Source of the DNA: Rubrivivax sp.
Lineage (GTDB): Bacteria; Pseudomonadota; Gammaproteobacteria; Burkholderiales; Burkholderiaceae_C
DNA length: 33,563 nucleotides
Assembly (NCBI GenBank): GCA_022842825.1
Contig: JALHOU010000025.1
Span: forward strand, 1 to 33,563
Reading direction: 5' to 3'
Notes under the pieces: generated by a model
Seen by the model: only the letters and a program-made list of their open reading frames with translations
Told to the model about the DNA's origin: nothing
The model's database searches: none
Translations under genes and position numbers: made by a program
Part shown: one piece after another, positions 13,729 to 23,138 of the stretch
How the letters are laid out: each line of letters opens with the position of its first letter
Position numbering within the stretch: the stretch's first letter is position 1

Positions 13729-15606
13729 TCAAATCACCGTGTCCCACGGCGCCGACAACCGCACCGCCCCATTGATGATCCCCACCATCGAGTACGTCTG
13801 CGGAAAGTTCCCCCACAGCTCGCCGGTGGCCGGTGCCAGGTCCTCGCTGAGCAGGCCGAGCGAATTGCGGCGCGCCAGCAAGGCCTCGAAGGCGGCGCGT
13901 GCCTCCTCGTGGCGGCCGATGCGCGCCAGCGCATCCACGCGCCAGAACGAGCAGACGTTGAAGGCCACCTCGGGCTTGCCGAAGTCGTCTGCCGCCTCGT
14001 ATCGGCGCATGAAGGGGCCATCCATCAGCGTCGATTCCATGGCCGCGACGGTGCTCACGAAGCGGGGGTCGCGCGGTTCGACGAAGCCGACCTCGGCCAT
14101 GAGCAGCACGCTGGCGTCGAGGTGCTCGCCGTCCAGGCTTTCGACGAAGGCCTGGCGCTTCGGATTCCAGGCTCGTGCCAGGATCAGTTCGCGGATCTTC
14201 TGCGCCCGGCCGCGCCACAGCGCGGCCCGCTCGGGCAGCGCCAGCGCCAGCGCGGCGTGCGCGAGGCGGTCGCAGGCGGCCCAGCACATCAGCACCGACG
14301 ACGTGTGCACGCGCGCGCGCGTGCGCAACTCCCAGATGCCGGCATCGGGCTGGTCGTGCAGGCGCCAGGCGTGTTCGCCCATGCGCTCGAGCGCGGCGAA
14401 GTCCGAGGCGTCGGGGCGCTGCAGCAGCCGGTGGTCGTGAAAGGCCTGCGCCGCGCCGAGCACGATGCCGCCGTAGACGTCGTGCTGGAAGTGCTCCTGC
14501 GCCTGGTTGCCCACGCGCACCGGCCCCATGCCGCGGTAGCCGGCGGCGCTCTCGACGATGCGCTCGGGCAGCGCCCGCTCCAGGCCGATGCCATAGAGAG
14601 GCTGCACGTGGCCTTCGCCCGCGCCGCGCACGACGTCGTACAACCAGTGCAGGTAGCTCTCCATCGTGCCTACTTCCGACAGGCTGTTCAGCGCCCTCAC
14701 TACGAAGAAGGCGTCGCGCAGCCAGCAGTAGCGGTAGTCCCAGTTGCGGCCGCTGTTTGGCGCCTCGGGGATGCTGGTGGTGAGCGCGGCGACGATGGCG
14801 CCGGTGTCCTCGTACTGGCAGAGCTTGAGCGTGATGGCCGCGCGGATGACCGCGTCCTGCCATTCGAGTGGCAGCGCCAGGCGGCGCGTCCAGTGGCGCC
14901 AGTACAGCGACGTGTGTTCCTCGAACTCGCGCGCCGTCTCGTCGATGCCGCCGGCCATGGTTTCGTCGGGGCCGAACAGCAGGCTCACCGGCGACTGCAG
15001 CACGAACCAGGTGCTGTCGTGCAGGTACGTGAGCGGCGCGCTCGTGTTCAGTCGCCAGGTGCCCTCGGGCAGCACGTAGCGCAGGTGATGGCTGCCGCGC
15101 GTGACCTCGGGCAGCGTCGCGCCCCAGGCACCGCGCGGCCGTACCGTGATGCGGATGCGCGGGTGCCCGGCCAGCGCCTTGAGCCTGCGTACGAGCTGCG
15201 CCGGGCGGAAGATGCGGTCGCGGTGGATGAAGCGCGGCGCGAAGTCGGTGATCTCGACACCCTGGCCCTGGTCGTCCCACAGGCGCGTGCGCACGATGGC
15301 CGTGCCGGGGTCGTAGGCCTGCTCGTGGCGCGCGAGGCCTTCGAGCTCGACCGTCATCGCGCCGTTCAGCGGCAGGCCCTGGGCGCTGTGCAGCAAGGCG
15401 TCGAACACCGGTGGGCTGTCGAAGCGTGGCATGCAGCACCAGACGATGCTGCCGCGGCGCTCGATCAGCGCGCCGATGGTGCAGTTGCCGACGAGCGCCA
15501 GGTCGAGGCTGGCCTCAGGGCGCGGGGGATCGGGGCGGTCGTTGTTCAATCGGAAATCGGCCAGTGGGTCTGCGGCAATGGTGGCCGCTCGCCCGTGGAT
15601 GCGCAA
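13729..15606 (-). CDS. Glycoside hydrolase family 15 protein (trehalase/glucoamylase-like)
   Basis: About 625 residues. The N-terminal segment SLDLALVGNCTIGALIERRGSIVWCCMPRFDSPPVF is the standard start of bacterial GH15 proteins. The (alpha/alpha)6 barrel holds RNWDYRYCWLRDAFFVVRAL (substrate-binding Arg-Asp) and the C-terminal ELWGNFPQTYSMVGIING with the conserved GNFPQ block. The family hydrolyses alpha-glucosides; some bacterial members are trehalases, others glucoamylases. Divergence from otsA-otsB suggests trehalose or related alpha-glucan turnover (inferred). The start is uncertain. TTG 15606, preceded by GAAGG, is used because no ATG or GTG lies between it and the conserved region. The first 30 residues are poorly conserved. 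The stop is 10 bp from the heptamer array. Confidence 0.85.
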   Translation of the reverse strand: MRIHGRAATIAADPLADFRLNNDRPDPPRPEASLDLALVGNCTIGALIERRGSIVWCCMPRFDSPPVFDALLHSAQGLPLNGAMTVELEGLARHEQAYDPGTAIVRTRLWDDQGQGVEITDFAPRFIHRDRIFRPAQLVRRLKALAGHPRIRITVRPRGAWGATLPEVTRGSHHLRYVLPEGTWRLNTSAPLTYLHDSTWFVLQSPVSLLFGPDETMAGGIDETAREFEEHTSLYWRHWTRRLALPLEWQDAVIRAAITLKLCQYEDTGAIVAALTTSIPEAPNSGRNWDYRYCWLRDAFFVVRALNSLSEVGTMESYLHWLYDVVRGAGEGHVQPLYGIGLERALPERIVESAAGYRGMGPVRVGNQAQEHFQHDVYGGIVLGAAQAFHDHRLLQRPDASDFAALERMGEHAWRLHDQPDAGIWELRTRARVHTSSVLMCWAACDRLAHAALALALPERAALWRGRAQKIRELILARAWNPKRQAFVESLDGEHLDASVLLMAEVGFVEPRDPRFVSTVAAMESTLMDGPFMRRYEAADDFGKPEVAFNVCSFWRVDALARIGRHEEARAAFEALLARRNSLGLLSEDLAPATGELWGNFPQTYSMVGIINGAVRLSAPWDTVI

Positions 15607-15665
15607 GCAGGCGTGACCTTCGGTTGCACTGGGTTATTTTCCCCCGTCCGAGCAGCCGTGGAGTT

Positions 15666-18098
15666 ATGGTCGACCACATGCTGAAAGCGATCAAGCTTCA
15701 GTTGAAGTCGATCCGCCTGCAACTGCGCTTTCTCGCGCCGCTGGTGGTGACGCTGATCGCCGCAGCCTATCTGGCGGTGCCCTTGATGGACCAGGTGACG
15801 TTGCGGTGGTTCAGCCGCGACCTCAACAGCCGCGGCGTGTTGGTGGCCAACGCGCTCTCGGACTCGCTCGACGCCGCGCTTGCCGAGGGCCGAAGCGCGC
15901 GCCTGCTGCCGCTGCTGCAGCGCACGGCGCGCGACGAACGGTTGTACGCGATTGCGCTGTGCAGCCCGCGCGGACGGCGGCTGCAGCAGACCGACCGCTA
16001 CCCCGAGAGCCTCGACTGCGCCAAGGCGGCCGAGGTGGCGCGCCTGGCCGAACCGCGCTTCGAGCTGGCCGACGGACCCGTGCACGTGGGTGTGCACCCG
16101 GTGTGGGCCACGCCGGCGACAACGACCGCACCGGGCGGGGCCGCCGGCCCGGCGTCGGAAGGCGCGGCACCTTCCGGGCCCGCCAGTGCCGGCTTGGCGG
16201 GTTCGGGCACGAGTGCGGCCATCGAGTCGGTCGCAGGCGCTTCCGGCACGGCGGAGCCGCTGCTGCTGGGCCGCCTCGTCCTGCTGCACGACCTGAGCTT
16301 CATCGAGCGGCGCAGCCAGGACACGCGGCGCTACCTGATGGGGCTTATCGCCGGGCTCGGGTTCATCATCGCGCTCATCACCATGGTCGTGGCGCAGGTC
16401 AGCTGGTACGGCTGGGTGAAGGGCGTGCGAGGCATCATGCGTGGCGAGGGGTTGCTGACACCGCTCGGTTCAGCGCCCGAGCTGCAACCCTTCGCGGCCG
16501 ACCTGCGCTCGCGTCTGCGCGACCTCGAGGACGAGTACCGCCGCTCGCAAGGCCCTGACACCGAGTGGACGGCGACGCGGCTGCGCGCCTTGCTGCGCAG
16601 CCAGCTGGCCGGGGACCAGGTGATCGCGCTCTCGAACCGCGAACCCTACATCCACGAGCGTGTTTCGGCGCAAGGCAGCGAGGAGAGCCATATCGTCGTG
16701 CGCCGCCCGGCCAGCGGCCTCGTCACGGCGCTCGAGCCGGTGATGCGCGCCTGCTCGGGCACCTGGATCGCGCATGGCAGCGGCAGTGCCGACCGCGAGA
16801 CCGTCGACGCCGCCGATCGGGTCTCGGTGCCGCCCGGTGAGCGCGCGGAGGCTTCGTACTGGCTGCGGCGCGTCTGGCTCACGCCCGAGGAGGAGCAGGG
16901 CTACTACTACGGTTTCGCCAACGAAGGCATGTGGCCGCTGTGCCACGTGGCGCACGTGCGGCCGGTGTTCCGCGAATCGGACTGGGTGGCCTACCGCGCC
17001 ATCAACCAGCGCTTCGCCGACGCCGTGGTGGCCGAGGCGCGCAGCGAGGACCCGGTGGTGCTGGTGCAGGACTACCATTTCGCGCTCGTGCCGGCGATGA
17101 TCCGCGAGCAGTTGCCGCAGGCGACCATCCTCACGTTCTGGCACATCCCCTGGCCCAACCCCGAGTCGTTCGGCATCTGCCCGTGGCGCAGCGAGATCCT
17201 GCAGGGCCTGCTCGGCAGCACCATCCTCGGCTTCCACACACGTTTCCACTGCAAGAACTTCATCGAGACGGTCGACCGCTACCTGGAGGCGCGCATCGAG
17301 CACGAACACTCGACCATCACCTACCGCGAGAAGGAGACCCTGATCGAGAGCTACCCGATCTCCATCGCCTGGCCCGAGCACCCGGAGCACTGGCCGAAGC
17401 CGGCCGATTGCCGCGCACGCGTCTTCGAGCGACTCGGGCTGCCCGCGGACACCGTGCTGGCGCTCGGTGTCGACCGCTACGACTACACCAAGGGCATCCT
17501 CGAGCGGCTCAACGCCGTCGAGCGGCTGCTCGAGAAACATCCGCAGTGGCTGGAGCGCTTCGTCTTCGTGCAGGTGGCGGCGCCGACGCGCAGCGACCTC
17601 GACGAGTACCGCAGCTTCCAGGAGCGCGTGTCGCGCTTGGCCGAACGCATCAACCAGCGCTTCGGCCGGCCGGGCTACAAGCCCGTGCGGCTGCTCGCGC
17701 AGCATCACGACCACGAGGCGCTGAACGAGCTCTACCGCGCCGCCGACGTGTGCGTGGTGACGAGCCTGCACGACGGCATGAACCTCGTGTGCAAGGAGTT
17801 CGTTGCCGCGCGTGACGACCTGCGCGGCGTGCTCGTGCTCAGCCGCTTCGCCGGCGCCGCGCGTGAGCTGAACGAGGCGCTCATCGTCAACCCCTACCAC
17901 GTCGAGGAAACGGCCGACGCCCTGCACCGCGCCGCCACCATGCCGGCGGCCGAGCAGCGCGAGCGCATGGCGAGCCTGCGCACCACCGTGCGCGAGTTCA
18001 ATGTCTACCGTTGGGCCGGGCGCATGCTCGCCGACGCCGGGCGGTGGCGTCTGCGCACGCGCATCGAAGCGCGCGTGCAGCGGCACCAGATCGTCTGA
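15666..18098 (+). CDS. otsA: Membrane-anchored sensor-OtsA fusion: trehalose-6-phosphate synthase (GT20)
   Basis: 810 residues, against about 470 for a classical OtsA. Residues about 24-42 form TM1. A 180-residue predicted periplasmic region follows, with a Cache-like start ([18 protein letters not shown]) and a Gly/Ala/Ser/Pro-rich linker at 148-197. TM2 is at about 224-250, with a HAMP-like or coiled linker to about 316. The GT20 domain then begins with VIALSNREP. Catalytic elements are present: [13 protein letters not shown], Arg604 and Lys609 in DRYDYTKG, and Asp703 and Glu711 in [11 protein letters not shown]. OtsA joins UDP-glucose and glucose-6-phosphate into trehalose-6-phosphate. otsB follows after 14 nt. 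The start is ATG 15666 (GGAG only 2 nt upstream); ATG 15678 is an alternative. The glucosylglycerol-phosphate synthase branch of GT20 cannot be fully excluded, but OtsB next door favours trehalose. Confidence 0.88.
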   Translation: MVDHMLKAIKLQLKSIRLQLRFLAPLVVTLIAAAYLAVPLMDQVTLRWFSRDLNSRGVLVANALSDSLDAALAEGRSARLLPLLQRTARDERLYAIALCSPRGRRLQQTDRYPESLDCAKAAEVARLAEPRFELADGPVHVGVHPVWATPATTTAPGGAAGPASEGAAPSGPASAGLAGSGTSAAIESVAGASGTAEPLLLGRLVLLHDLSFIERRSQDTRRYLMGLIAGLGFIIALITMVVAQVSWYGWVKGVRGIMRGEGLLTPLGSAPELQPFAADLRSRLRDLEDEYRRSQGPDTEWTATRLRALLRSQLAGDQVIALSNREPYIHERVSAQGSEESHIVVRRPASGLVTALEPVMRACSGTWIAHGSGSADRETVDAADRVSVPPGERAEASYWLRRVWLTPEEEQGYYYGFANEGMWPLCHVAHVRPVFRESDWVAYRAINQRFADAVVAEARSEDPVVLVQDYHFALVPAMIREQLPQATILTFWHIPWPNPESFGICPWRSEILQGLLGSTILGFHTRFHCKNFIETVDRYLEARIEHEHSTITYREKETLIESYPISIAWPEHPEHWPKPADCRARVFERLGLPADTVLALGVDRYDYTKGILERLNAVERLLEKHPQWLERFVFVQVAAPTRSDLDEYRSFQERVSRLAERINQRFGRPGYKPVRLLAQHHDHEALNELYRAADVCVVTSLHDGMNLVCKEFVAARDDLRGVLVLSRFAGAARELNEALIVNPYHVEETADALHRAATMPAAEQRERMASLRTTVREFNVYRWAGRMLADAGRWRLRTRIEARVQRHQIV

Positions 18099-18112
18099 GA
18101 CGGCGCGGCAGG

Positions 18113-18886
18113 ATGCGGCACGTGTTCACCCCCGAGGGCGAGGCGGCGCTGTCCGACGTGATGCGCCGGCGCCCGGTGCTGGGCTTCGACTTCGACGGCA
18201 CGCTCGCACCCATCGTGCCGCACCCTGACGACGCGCGCATCCCGGGGCCGGTGGCCGAGCGGCTGCAGGCGCTGGCGGCGCTATGCCCCATCGTCGTGGT
18301 GAGCGGGCGCTCGGTGGACGACCTGCGCGGCCGGCTCGGCTTCGTGCCCCTGCACGTGGTCGGCAGCCATGGCGCCGAGGACCCGGCCGGCCTGGAAGCC
18401 GTCGCCGCCGCGTCCGCACACGCGGCGGCGCTGGAGCCGCTGCGCGAGCACCTGCACCGCCATGCGGCTGACCTGGCCGCCAGCGGCATCACACTCGAGG
18501 ACAAGCGCGCCTCCATCGCGCTGCACTACCGGCGCGCGCGTTCGCCGGCACTGGCGCGGGCGCTGCTGCAGCGCCTGCTCGACCCGGCACCGGCGGGGGT
18601 GCGCATCTTCGGTGGCAAGCGGGTCTTCAACGCCACGGCGCGCGACGCGCCGGACAAGGCGCGTTCGATGCGTGAACTGGTGCAACGCTGCGGCGCAGAC
18701 TGCGCGCTGTTCGCGGGCGACGACGTCAACGACGAGCCCGTGTTCGAGAGCGCGCCGGAAGACTGGCTGACCGTGCGCGTCGGCCGCGGGCGCGGCGGCT
18801 CGCGCGCCCGCTACTACATCGACGGGCCGCAGCAGATGCGCGAGTTGCTGGAGCGCACGCTGCAGGCGCTGCGCCCGGGCGCCTAG
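18113..18886 (+). CDS. otsB: Trehalose-6-phosphate phosphatase OtsB
   Basis: A 257-residue HAD phosphatase. Motif I is DFDGTLAP (nucleophile Asp26, acid Asp28), VVVSGRS supplies motif II, FGGKRVFNA fits the OtsB cap, and FAGDDVNDEPVF is motif IV. The enzyme dephosphorylates trehalose-6-phosphate to trehalose in the cytoplasm. It follows otsA by 14 nt and must be the second gene of that operon. It is convergent with the ABC permease gene, the stops being one base apart. ATG 18113 is preceded by AGG. The length is normal and all motifs are intact. Confidence 0.95.
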   Translation: MRHVFTPEGEAALSDVMRRRPVLGFDFDGTLAPIVPHPDDARIPGPVAERLQALAALCPIVVVSGRSVDDLRGRLGFVPLHVVGSHGAEDPAGLEAVAAASAHAAALEPLREHLHRHAADLAASGITLEDKRASIALHYRRARSPALARALLQRLLDPAPAGVRIFGGKRVFNATARDAPDKARSMRELVQRCGADCALFAGDDVNDEPVFESAPEDWLTVRVGRGRGGSRARYYIDGPQQMRELLERTLQALRPGA

Positions 18887-18887
18887 G

Positions 18888-19736
18888 CTAGCGGCCGCCA
18901 CGCGCGGCGGTGCGCTCCCGCTCGTCGCGCCCATACCTTTGCGCCAGCACCAGCCCCAGCGTCGTCACGGCGATCATCAGCGTGGAGATCGCCGCGATGG
19001 TCGGGTCGATCTGGTCGCGCAGGGCGTTGAACATGTTGCGCGTGAGCGTGGAGTTGCTGCCGCCGGCGATGAAGAGTGCGAGGATCACCTCGTCGAAGCT
19101 GGTGAGGAAGCTCAGCAGCGCCGCGCTCACGAGCGAGAAGCGGATCTGCGGCAGCGTCACGGTGAAGAAGGCGCGCGGCCGCGAGGCACCCAGGCTGCGC
19201 GCCACCATCTCCTGGTTCATGTCGAAGCCCTTCAGCGCCGAGCCGACAATGAGCATCACGAGCGGCAGCGCGAGCATGCTGTGCGCCAGCACGATGCCGG
19301 CGAGCGAGTTGACGAGCTTGAGCTTGACGTAGACATAGAAGACGCCGATGGCGACCAGGATCACCGGCACGATGATGGGCGTGAGCATGAGCGTGTGGAT
19401 GAACCGCGCGCTTTTCAGGCGCGAGACGAAGAGGCCGTAGGCCGCCAGCGTGCCCAGCGGCGTGGCCACCAGCGTGGTGAGTACGCCGGCCAGCAGCGAG
19501 GTGGTGGTGGCCTGCATCCACGCCGCCGAGGCGAAGTAGTTGCGGTACCAGCGCAGCGACCACTCGCGCGGCGGGAACTCCAGGTACTGCGAGGCCGAGA
19601 ACGACATCGGCACGACGATGAGCGTGGGCAGCGCCAGGAAGGCCAGCACGAGCGCCGCCAGCACGTAGAGCCACAGCCGCTGGCCGTGCGTGACCTGCGT
19701 GTCGGAGGCGGCGCGGCTCAGCCAGCCCCGCTTCAC
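18888..19736 (-). CDS. ABC transporter permease, PotC type
   Basis: A 282-residue inner-membrane permease of the spermidine/putrescine/2-aminoethylphosphonate class, with about six hydrophobic segments beginning LYVLAALVLAFLALPTLIVVP. The EAA-type loop is EMVARSLGASRPRAFFTVTLP, with the conserved G, which contacts the ATPase. The start is GTG 19736, overlapping the TGA of the preceding permease gene (GTGA). This translational coupling decides the start against any upstream codon. It is the last gene of the potD-A-B-C-like operon on the minus strand. Substrate: polyamine, opine or amino-acid-like cation, not readable from the permease. Confidence 0.9.
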   Translation of the reverse strand: MKRGWLSRAASDTQVTHGQRLWLYVLAALVLAFLALPTLIVVPMSFSASQYLEFPPREWSLRWYRNYFASAAWMQATTTSLLAGVLTTLVATPLGTLAAYGLFVSRLKSARFIHTLMLTPIIVPVILVAIGVFYVYVKLKLVNSLAGIVLAHSMLALPLVMLIVGSALKGFDMNQEMVARSLGASRPRAFFTVTLPQIRFSLVSAALLSFLTSFDEVILALFIAGGSNSTLTRNMFNALRDQIDPTIAAISTLMIAVTTLGLVLAQRYGRDERERTAARGGR

Positions 19737-20683
19737 GACGTGCTCCCGAGCACGCGCTCCAGCCGCATCAGCCGCGTCGCCAGCCACAGCAGTGCCAGCG
19801 TCAGCACCAGCAGCACCACGCCCAGCGCGCTGGCCGCGCCCCAGTTGAAGAAGAGCTCGATGTCGTTGGCGATGTGGTTGGAGACCATGATCACCTTGCC
19901 GCCGCCCAGCACCGCAGGCGTGACGTAGAAGCCCAGGCAGAGGATGAAGACGATGAGCGTGCCGGCCAGCAGCCCCGGCATCGACAGCGGCAGGAAGACG
20001 GTGCGGAAGGCGTGCGCCGGGCTGGCGCCGAGGTTGGCGGCGGCCTTGAGGAAGTCGCCATCGATGCTGCGCATGGCTGCCAGCACCGGCAGCACGAGGA
20101 AGGGCAGCATGATGTGCACCATGCCGATCAGCGTGCCGGTGAGGTTGTGCACCAGCGCCAGCGGCTCGTCCCACCAGCCCAGGCGCATGCCCCAGTCGTT
20201 GACGAGCCCCTTGCGCTGCAGCAGCACCAGCCAGGCATAGGTGCGCACGAGCAGGGAGGTCCAGAACGGCAGCAGCACCGCCACCATGCACAGGTTGGCC
20301 GCGCGCCGCGGCATCTGCGAAAGGGCATAGGCGAGCGGATAGCCGAGCACGATGCAGATGGCGGTGGTGAGCGCGCTCACCTTGAAGGTCATCCAGAAGG
20401 TGCGGCCGTAGGACGGCTGCTCGAGCATGCGCCGGTAGTGCTCCAGGCTCAGGCTGCCGTCGTCGGCCAGGAACGACAGGCCGAAGAGCCAGCCCACCGG
20501 CAGCACCATCGTCACCATGACGAGCAGCAGCGCGGGCAGCCCGAGGCCGAGCAGGGCCAGCCGTTCGCGGCGCTCGTCCTGGCGCAGGCCGGCGGCGTTG
20601 GGGGCAGCGTCGGGCTCGACGATGGCCGCGTTGCGCTCGGCCGCCGCGGCGGTGGCCTTGCTGGGGTCCGACTCAGCCGCCAT
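19733..20683 (-). CDS. ABC transporter permease, PotB type
   Basis: A 316-residue permease with a hydrophilic 40-residue N-terminal extension (Ala/Glu/Asp-rich), then six predicted TM segments (first ALLGLGLPALLLVMVTMVLPVGWLFGLSFL). The EAA loop is FLKAAANLGASPAHAFRTVFLP. It forms the heterodimeric channel with the PotC-type partner. Its ATG lies 11 nt inside the ATPase gene and its stop overlaps the next start, so ATPase and both permeases are tightly coupled. Family: PotB/PotH of the MOI transporter branch. Confidence 0.9.
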   Translation of the reverse strand: MAAESDPSKATAAAAERNAAIVEPDAAPNAAGLRQDERRERLALLGLGLPALLLVMVTMVLPVGWLFGLSFLADDGSLSLEHYRRMLEQPSYGRTFWMTFKVSALTTAICIVLGYPLAYALSQMPRRAANLCMVAVLLPFWTSLLVRTYAWLVLLQRKGLVNDWGMRLGWWDEPLALVHNLTGTLIGMVHIMLPFLVLPVLAAMRSIDGDFLKAAANLGASPAHAFRTVFLPLSMPGLLAGTLIVFILCLGFYVTPAVLGGGKVIMVSNHIANDIELFFNWGAASALGVVLLVLTLALLWLATRLMRLERVLGSTS

Positions 20684-21752
20684 CGTCTGCCAGCAGCACG
20701 GTGTCGTCGACGCCGAAGCCCAGGCGCACGGGCTCTCCCACCGCAGGCAGGCGGTTGAGCACCGCGGCGTGCGCGATGCCGCGCGCGCTGACGGCGCTGC
20801 CGTCGGCCAGCCGCGCCTGCAGCAGGAAGCTGTCGCCCTGGTAGACCACGGCGCTCACGCGGGCCGGCAGCACGTTGAGGTGCTCGCCGCCTTGCTGGCC
20901 TAGCACCTGCACGCGCTCGGGCCGCAGCATGAGCAGTGCGCGCGTGCCGGCCGGCACCGTGCCCGCGTGCCGCAGCGGCTGGCCGGCGCAGCGCCAGCCG
21001 TCGCCGTCGCGCTCGGCCTTCAGCAGGCTCGATTCGCCGATGAACTCGGCCACGAAGCGGTTGGCCGGCTTCTCGTAGAGCGCGCGCGGCGTGTCCAGCT
21101 GCATGATGCGCCCGCCGTTGACCACCGCCACGCGGTCGGAGAGCGTCAGCGCCTCGCGCTGGTCATGGGTGACGTAGATGGTGGTGGTGCCGAGCTGCTC
21201 GTGCAGTTGCCGCAGCTCGATCTGCATGTGCTCGCGCAGCTGCTTGTCCAGCGCCGAGAGCGGCTCGTCCATGAGCACGATGCGCGGCTCGAAGACGATG
21301 GCGCGCGCCAGCGCCACCCGCTGGCGCTGGCCGCCGGAGAGCTGGTCGACGCGGCGCGCGCCATAGCCCGCCAGCTGCACGGTTTGCAGCGCTGCCTCCA
21401 CGCGCCGCTCCCGCTCGGCCGGCGCCACACCGCGCAGCGCCAGCGGGTAGGCGATGTTGGCCGCCACGTCCATGTGCGGAAAGAGCGCGTAGTTCTGGAA
21501 CACCATGCCGATGTCGCGCTTGTGCGGCGCCAGGCGCGTGACGTCGTCCTCGCCGAAGCGCAGCACGCCCTGGTCGGGCCGGATGAAGCCGGCCAGCACC
21601 ATGAGCAGCGTCGTCTTGCCCGAGCCCGAGGGGCCGAGCAGCGTGAGGAACTCGCCGTTCGCCACGTCGAGGTCGACATCGTCCAGGGCCCGCACCGGGC
21701 CGTAGGTCTTGCGCAGGCCGCGCAGGGTGATCGGGACGGCCTGGCGCGTCAT
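20673..21752 (-). CDS. ABC transporter ATP-binding protein, PotA type
   Basis: A 359-residue ATPase. Walker A is GPSGSGKTT (about 40-48), the Q-loop is MVFQNYALFPH, the signature is LSGGQRQRVALARA, Walker B is RIVLMDEP, the D-loop is SALD, and the H-loop is VTHDQ. A C-terminal TOBE-like regulatory domain (about 270-359) matches PotA/FbpC/UgpC-type importers. It powers uptake through the two permeases. It starts 40 nt after the binding-protein stop and overlaps the first permease gene. All nucleotide-binding motifs are intact. Confidence 0.95.
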   Translation of the reverse strand: MTRQAVPITLRGLRKTYGPVRALDDVDLDVANGEFLTLLGPSGSGKTTLLMVLAGFIRPDQGVLRFGEDDVTRLAPHKRDIGMVFQNYALFPHMDVAANIAYPLALRGVAPAERERRVEAALQTVQLAGYGARRVDQLSGGQRQRVALARAIVFEPRIVLMDEPLSALDKQLREHMQIELRQLHEQLGTTTIYVTHDQREALTLSDRVAVVNGGRIMQLDTPRALYEKPANRFVAEFIGESSLLKAERDGDGWRCAGQPLRHAGTVPAGTRALLMLRPERVQVLGQQGGEHLNVLPARVSAVVYQGDSFLLQARLADGSAVSARGIAHAAVLNRLPAVGEPVRLGFGVDDTVLLADDGG

Positions 21753-21792
21753 GAGGCGTCCGGGGGCACCGCCTCGCCGTCCGCCCCGGCCC

Positions 21793-22869
21793 TCACTCGG
21801 TGAGCATGTTCTGGTAGGCGGCCGCGGCCTGCGCCTCGAACTTGGCGTACCAGTCGAGGTTGATGGGCAGCTGCCTGGCGGCGTTGTCGGGGTGCGAGGG
21901 CAGGCGCCGCGCGTAGGCCGCGTCGATGGTGCCGAGCTCGTAGGCCTTCTTGTTCGTCGGCCCGTAGGTGATGTACTTGGTGAACTCGGCCTGGTAGCTG
22001 GGCTTGACGATCTCGGCCAGGAACTTCATCGCCAGGTCCTTGTTTGGCGCGCCCTTGGGGATGGCGTAGCAGTCGTAGTCGAGCAGGGCCTGGTTGAAGG
22101 TGTAGGCGACCTTGCCGCCGTCCTTGGCCACCACATCGAAGCGGCCGTTCCAGCCGGTGACCATGTCGACCTCGCCGTCCTTCATGAGCTGGGCGTGCTG
22201 CGCGCCGGAGCTCCACCACACCGCGATGTGCGGCTTGAGCTCCTTGATTTTCTTGATCGCGCGCTCGATGCCGCCGGGCGCCGCGAGCACCTCGTAGACC
22301 TTGTTGGCGGGCACGCCGTCGGCCATGAGCGCCGGCTCCAGCGCGCCGGCCACGCCCTTGCGGTAGGCGCGCTTGCCGGGAAACTTCTTCACGTCCCAGA
22401 AGTCGGCCCAGCTCTGCGGGCCCTTGTCGCCGTAGGTCTTGGTGTTCCAGGCGAGCACGGTGGAGAACACGTCGCCGCCCACGCAGTACTCGGTGGCCAG
22501 GCCGGGCGCGAAGTTGCTGATGTCGATGACCTTGTAGTCGAGCTTCTCGAGAATGCCCTCGGCGCCCGCGCGCGCCGCGCTGCCCGAACCGCTGGCCACC
22601 ACGTCCCAGGTGACGGCGCCGGCCTTCACCTTCAGGCGCAGGTCGGCGATGCCGGTGTAGGTTTCTTCCTTCACCGTGATCTTCAGGGCGCCGGCCGCGG
22701 GCTGGAAGAGCGCCTTGCTCTGCCCATCCTGATACGCGCCGCCGAACGACACCACGGTGAGCTGCTGCGCCCAGGCCGCCGGCGCGGCCAGGGCCGCGGC
22801 CAGGGCCAGCGCGCGCAGGGCGGCCGATGGCTTGCGGATGGAGGGCTCGCTGGGCTGGGCTCGACGCAT
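21793..22869 (-). CDS. Periplasmic substrate-binding protein, PotD/PotF-like
   Basis: A 358-residue extracellular solute-binding protein. A signal peptide (residues 1-35, Arg-rich start, hydrophobic core ALRALALAAALAAPAAWA, cleavage likely after AWA) precedes the mature start QQLTVVSFGGAYQDGQ, typical of the spermidine/putrescine-binding family (SBP_bac_8). It captures the substrate and hands it to the permeases. It is the first gene of the operon, with GGAG 7 nt before ATG 22869. The frame is open for 250 nt upstream, but that stretch lacks family similarity. The substrate is unknown. The divergent FAD amino-acid dehydrogenase suggests an amine, opine or amino acid. Confidence 0.9.
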   Translation of the reverse strand: MRRAQPSEPSIRKPSAALRALALAAALAAPAAWAQQLTVVSFGGAYQDGQSKALFQPAAGALKITVKEETYTGIADLRLKVKAGAVTWDVVASGSGSAARAGAEGILEKLDYKVIDISNFAPGLATEYCVGGDVFSTVLAWNTKTYGDKGPQSWADFWDVKKFPGKRAYRKGVAGALEPALMADGVPANKVYEVLAAPGGIERAIKKIKELKPHIAVWWSSGAQHAQLMKDGEVDMVTGWNGRFDVVAKDGGKVAYTFNQALLDYDCYAIPKGAPNKDLAMKFLAEIVKPSYQAEFTKYITYGPTNKKAYELGTIDAAYARRLPSHPDNAARQLPINLDWYAKFEAQAAAAYQNMLTE

Positions 22870-23119
22870 GGTTGGAACTCCTGTGCTTGTAGGGCAATGC
22901 CGGGCCGGGCTGCAACGCGCGCACTCGGGCAAGGTGGAACGAGTGTGTGCAGGGGTGGCCCGGCACGACAGGGCCATTCTGAACTGCAGGGCAGTCCGCT
23001 TTGCACCGGGTTGAACCCCTGCCTGCCCACGTGCGCCGCGGCCTAGCATGCGGCGCGACGGCACCGGGCCCGCGCATCCGCCCCCGGCGATTCCACTTTC
23101 GCGCTCGCGTCCACCCGCC

Positions 23120-23138
23120 ATGACCCCATGACCCCATG
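23120..23138 (+). promoter_or_regulatory. Nested ATGA minicistrons at the oxidoreductase start
   Basis: Two tandem copies of ATGACCCC place three ATGs 8 nt apart (23120, 23128, 23136), each in a different frame. The first two encode only Met-Thr-Pro then TGA, and each TGA overlaps the next ATG. No strong ribosome site precedes them. This could permit stepwise re-initiation or mis-phasing by slippage. The 250-bp gap to potD (22870-23119) also holds a GGGTT-G-AACCC palindrome at 23008-23018 and no recognised gene. Confidence 0.5.

Noticed and set aside
15615..15660. Sigma-70 promoters in the otsA/GH15 gap
   Set aside because: TTGCAC occurs but no acceptable -10 at 16-18 bp; nothing can be assigned.
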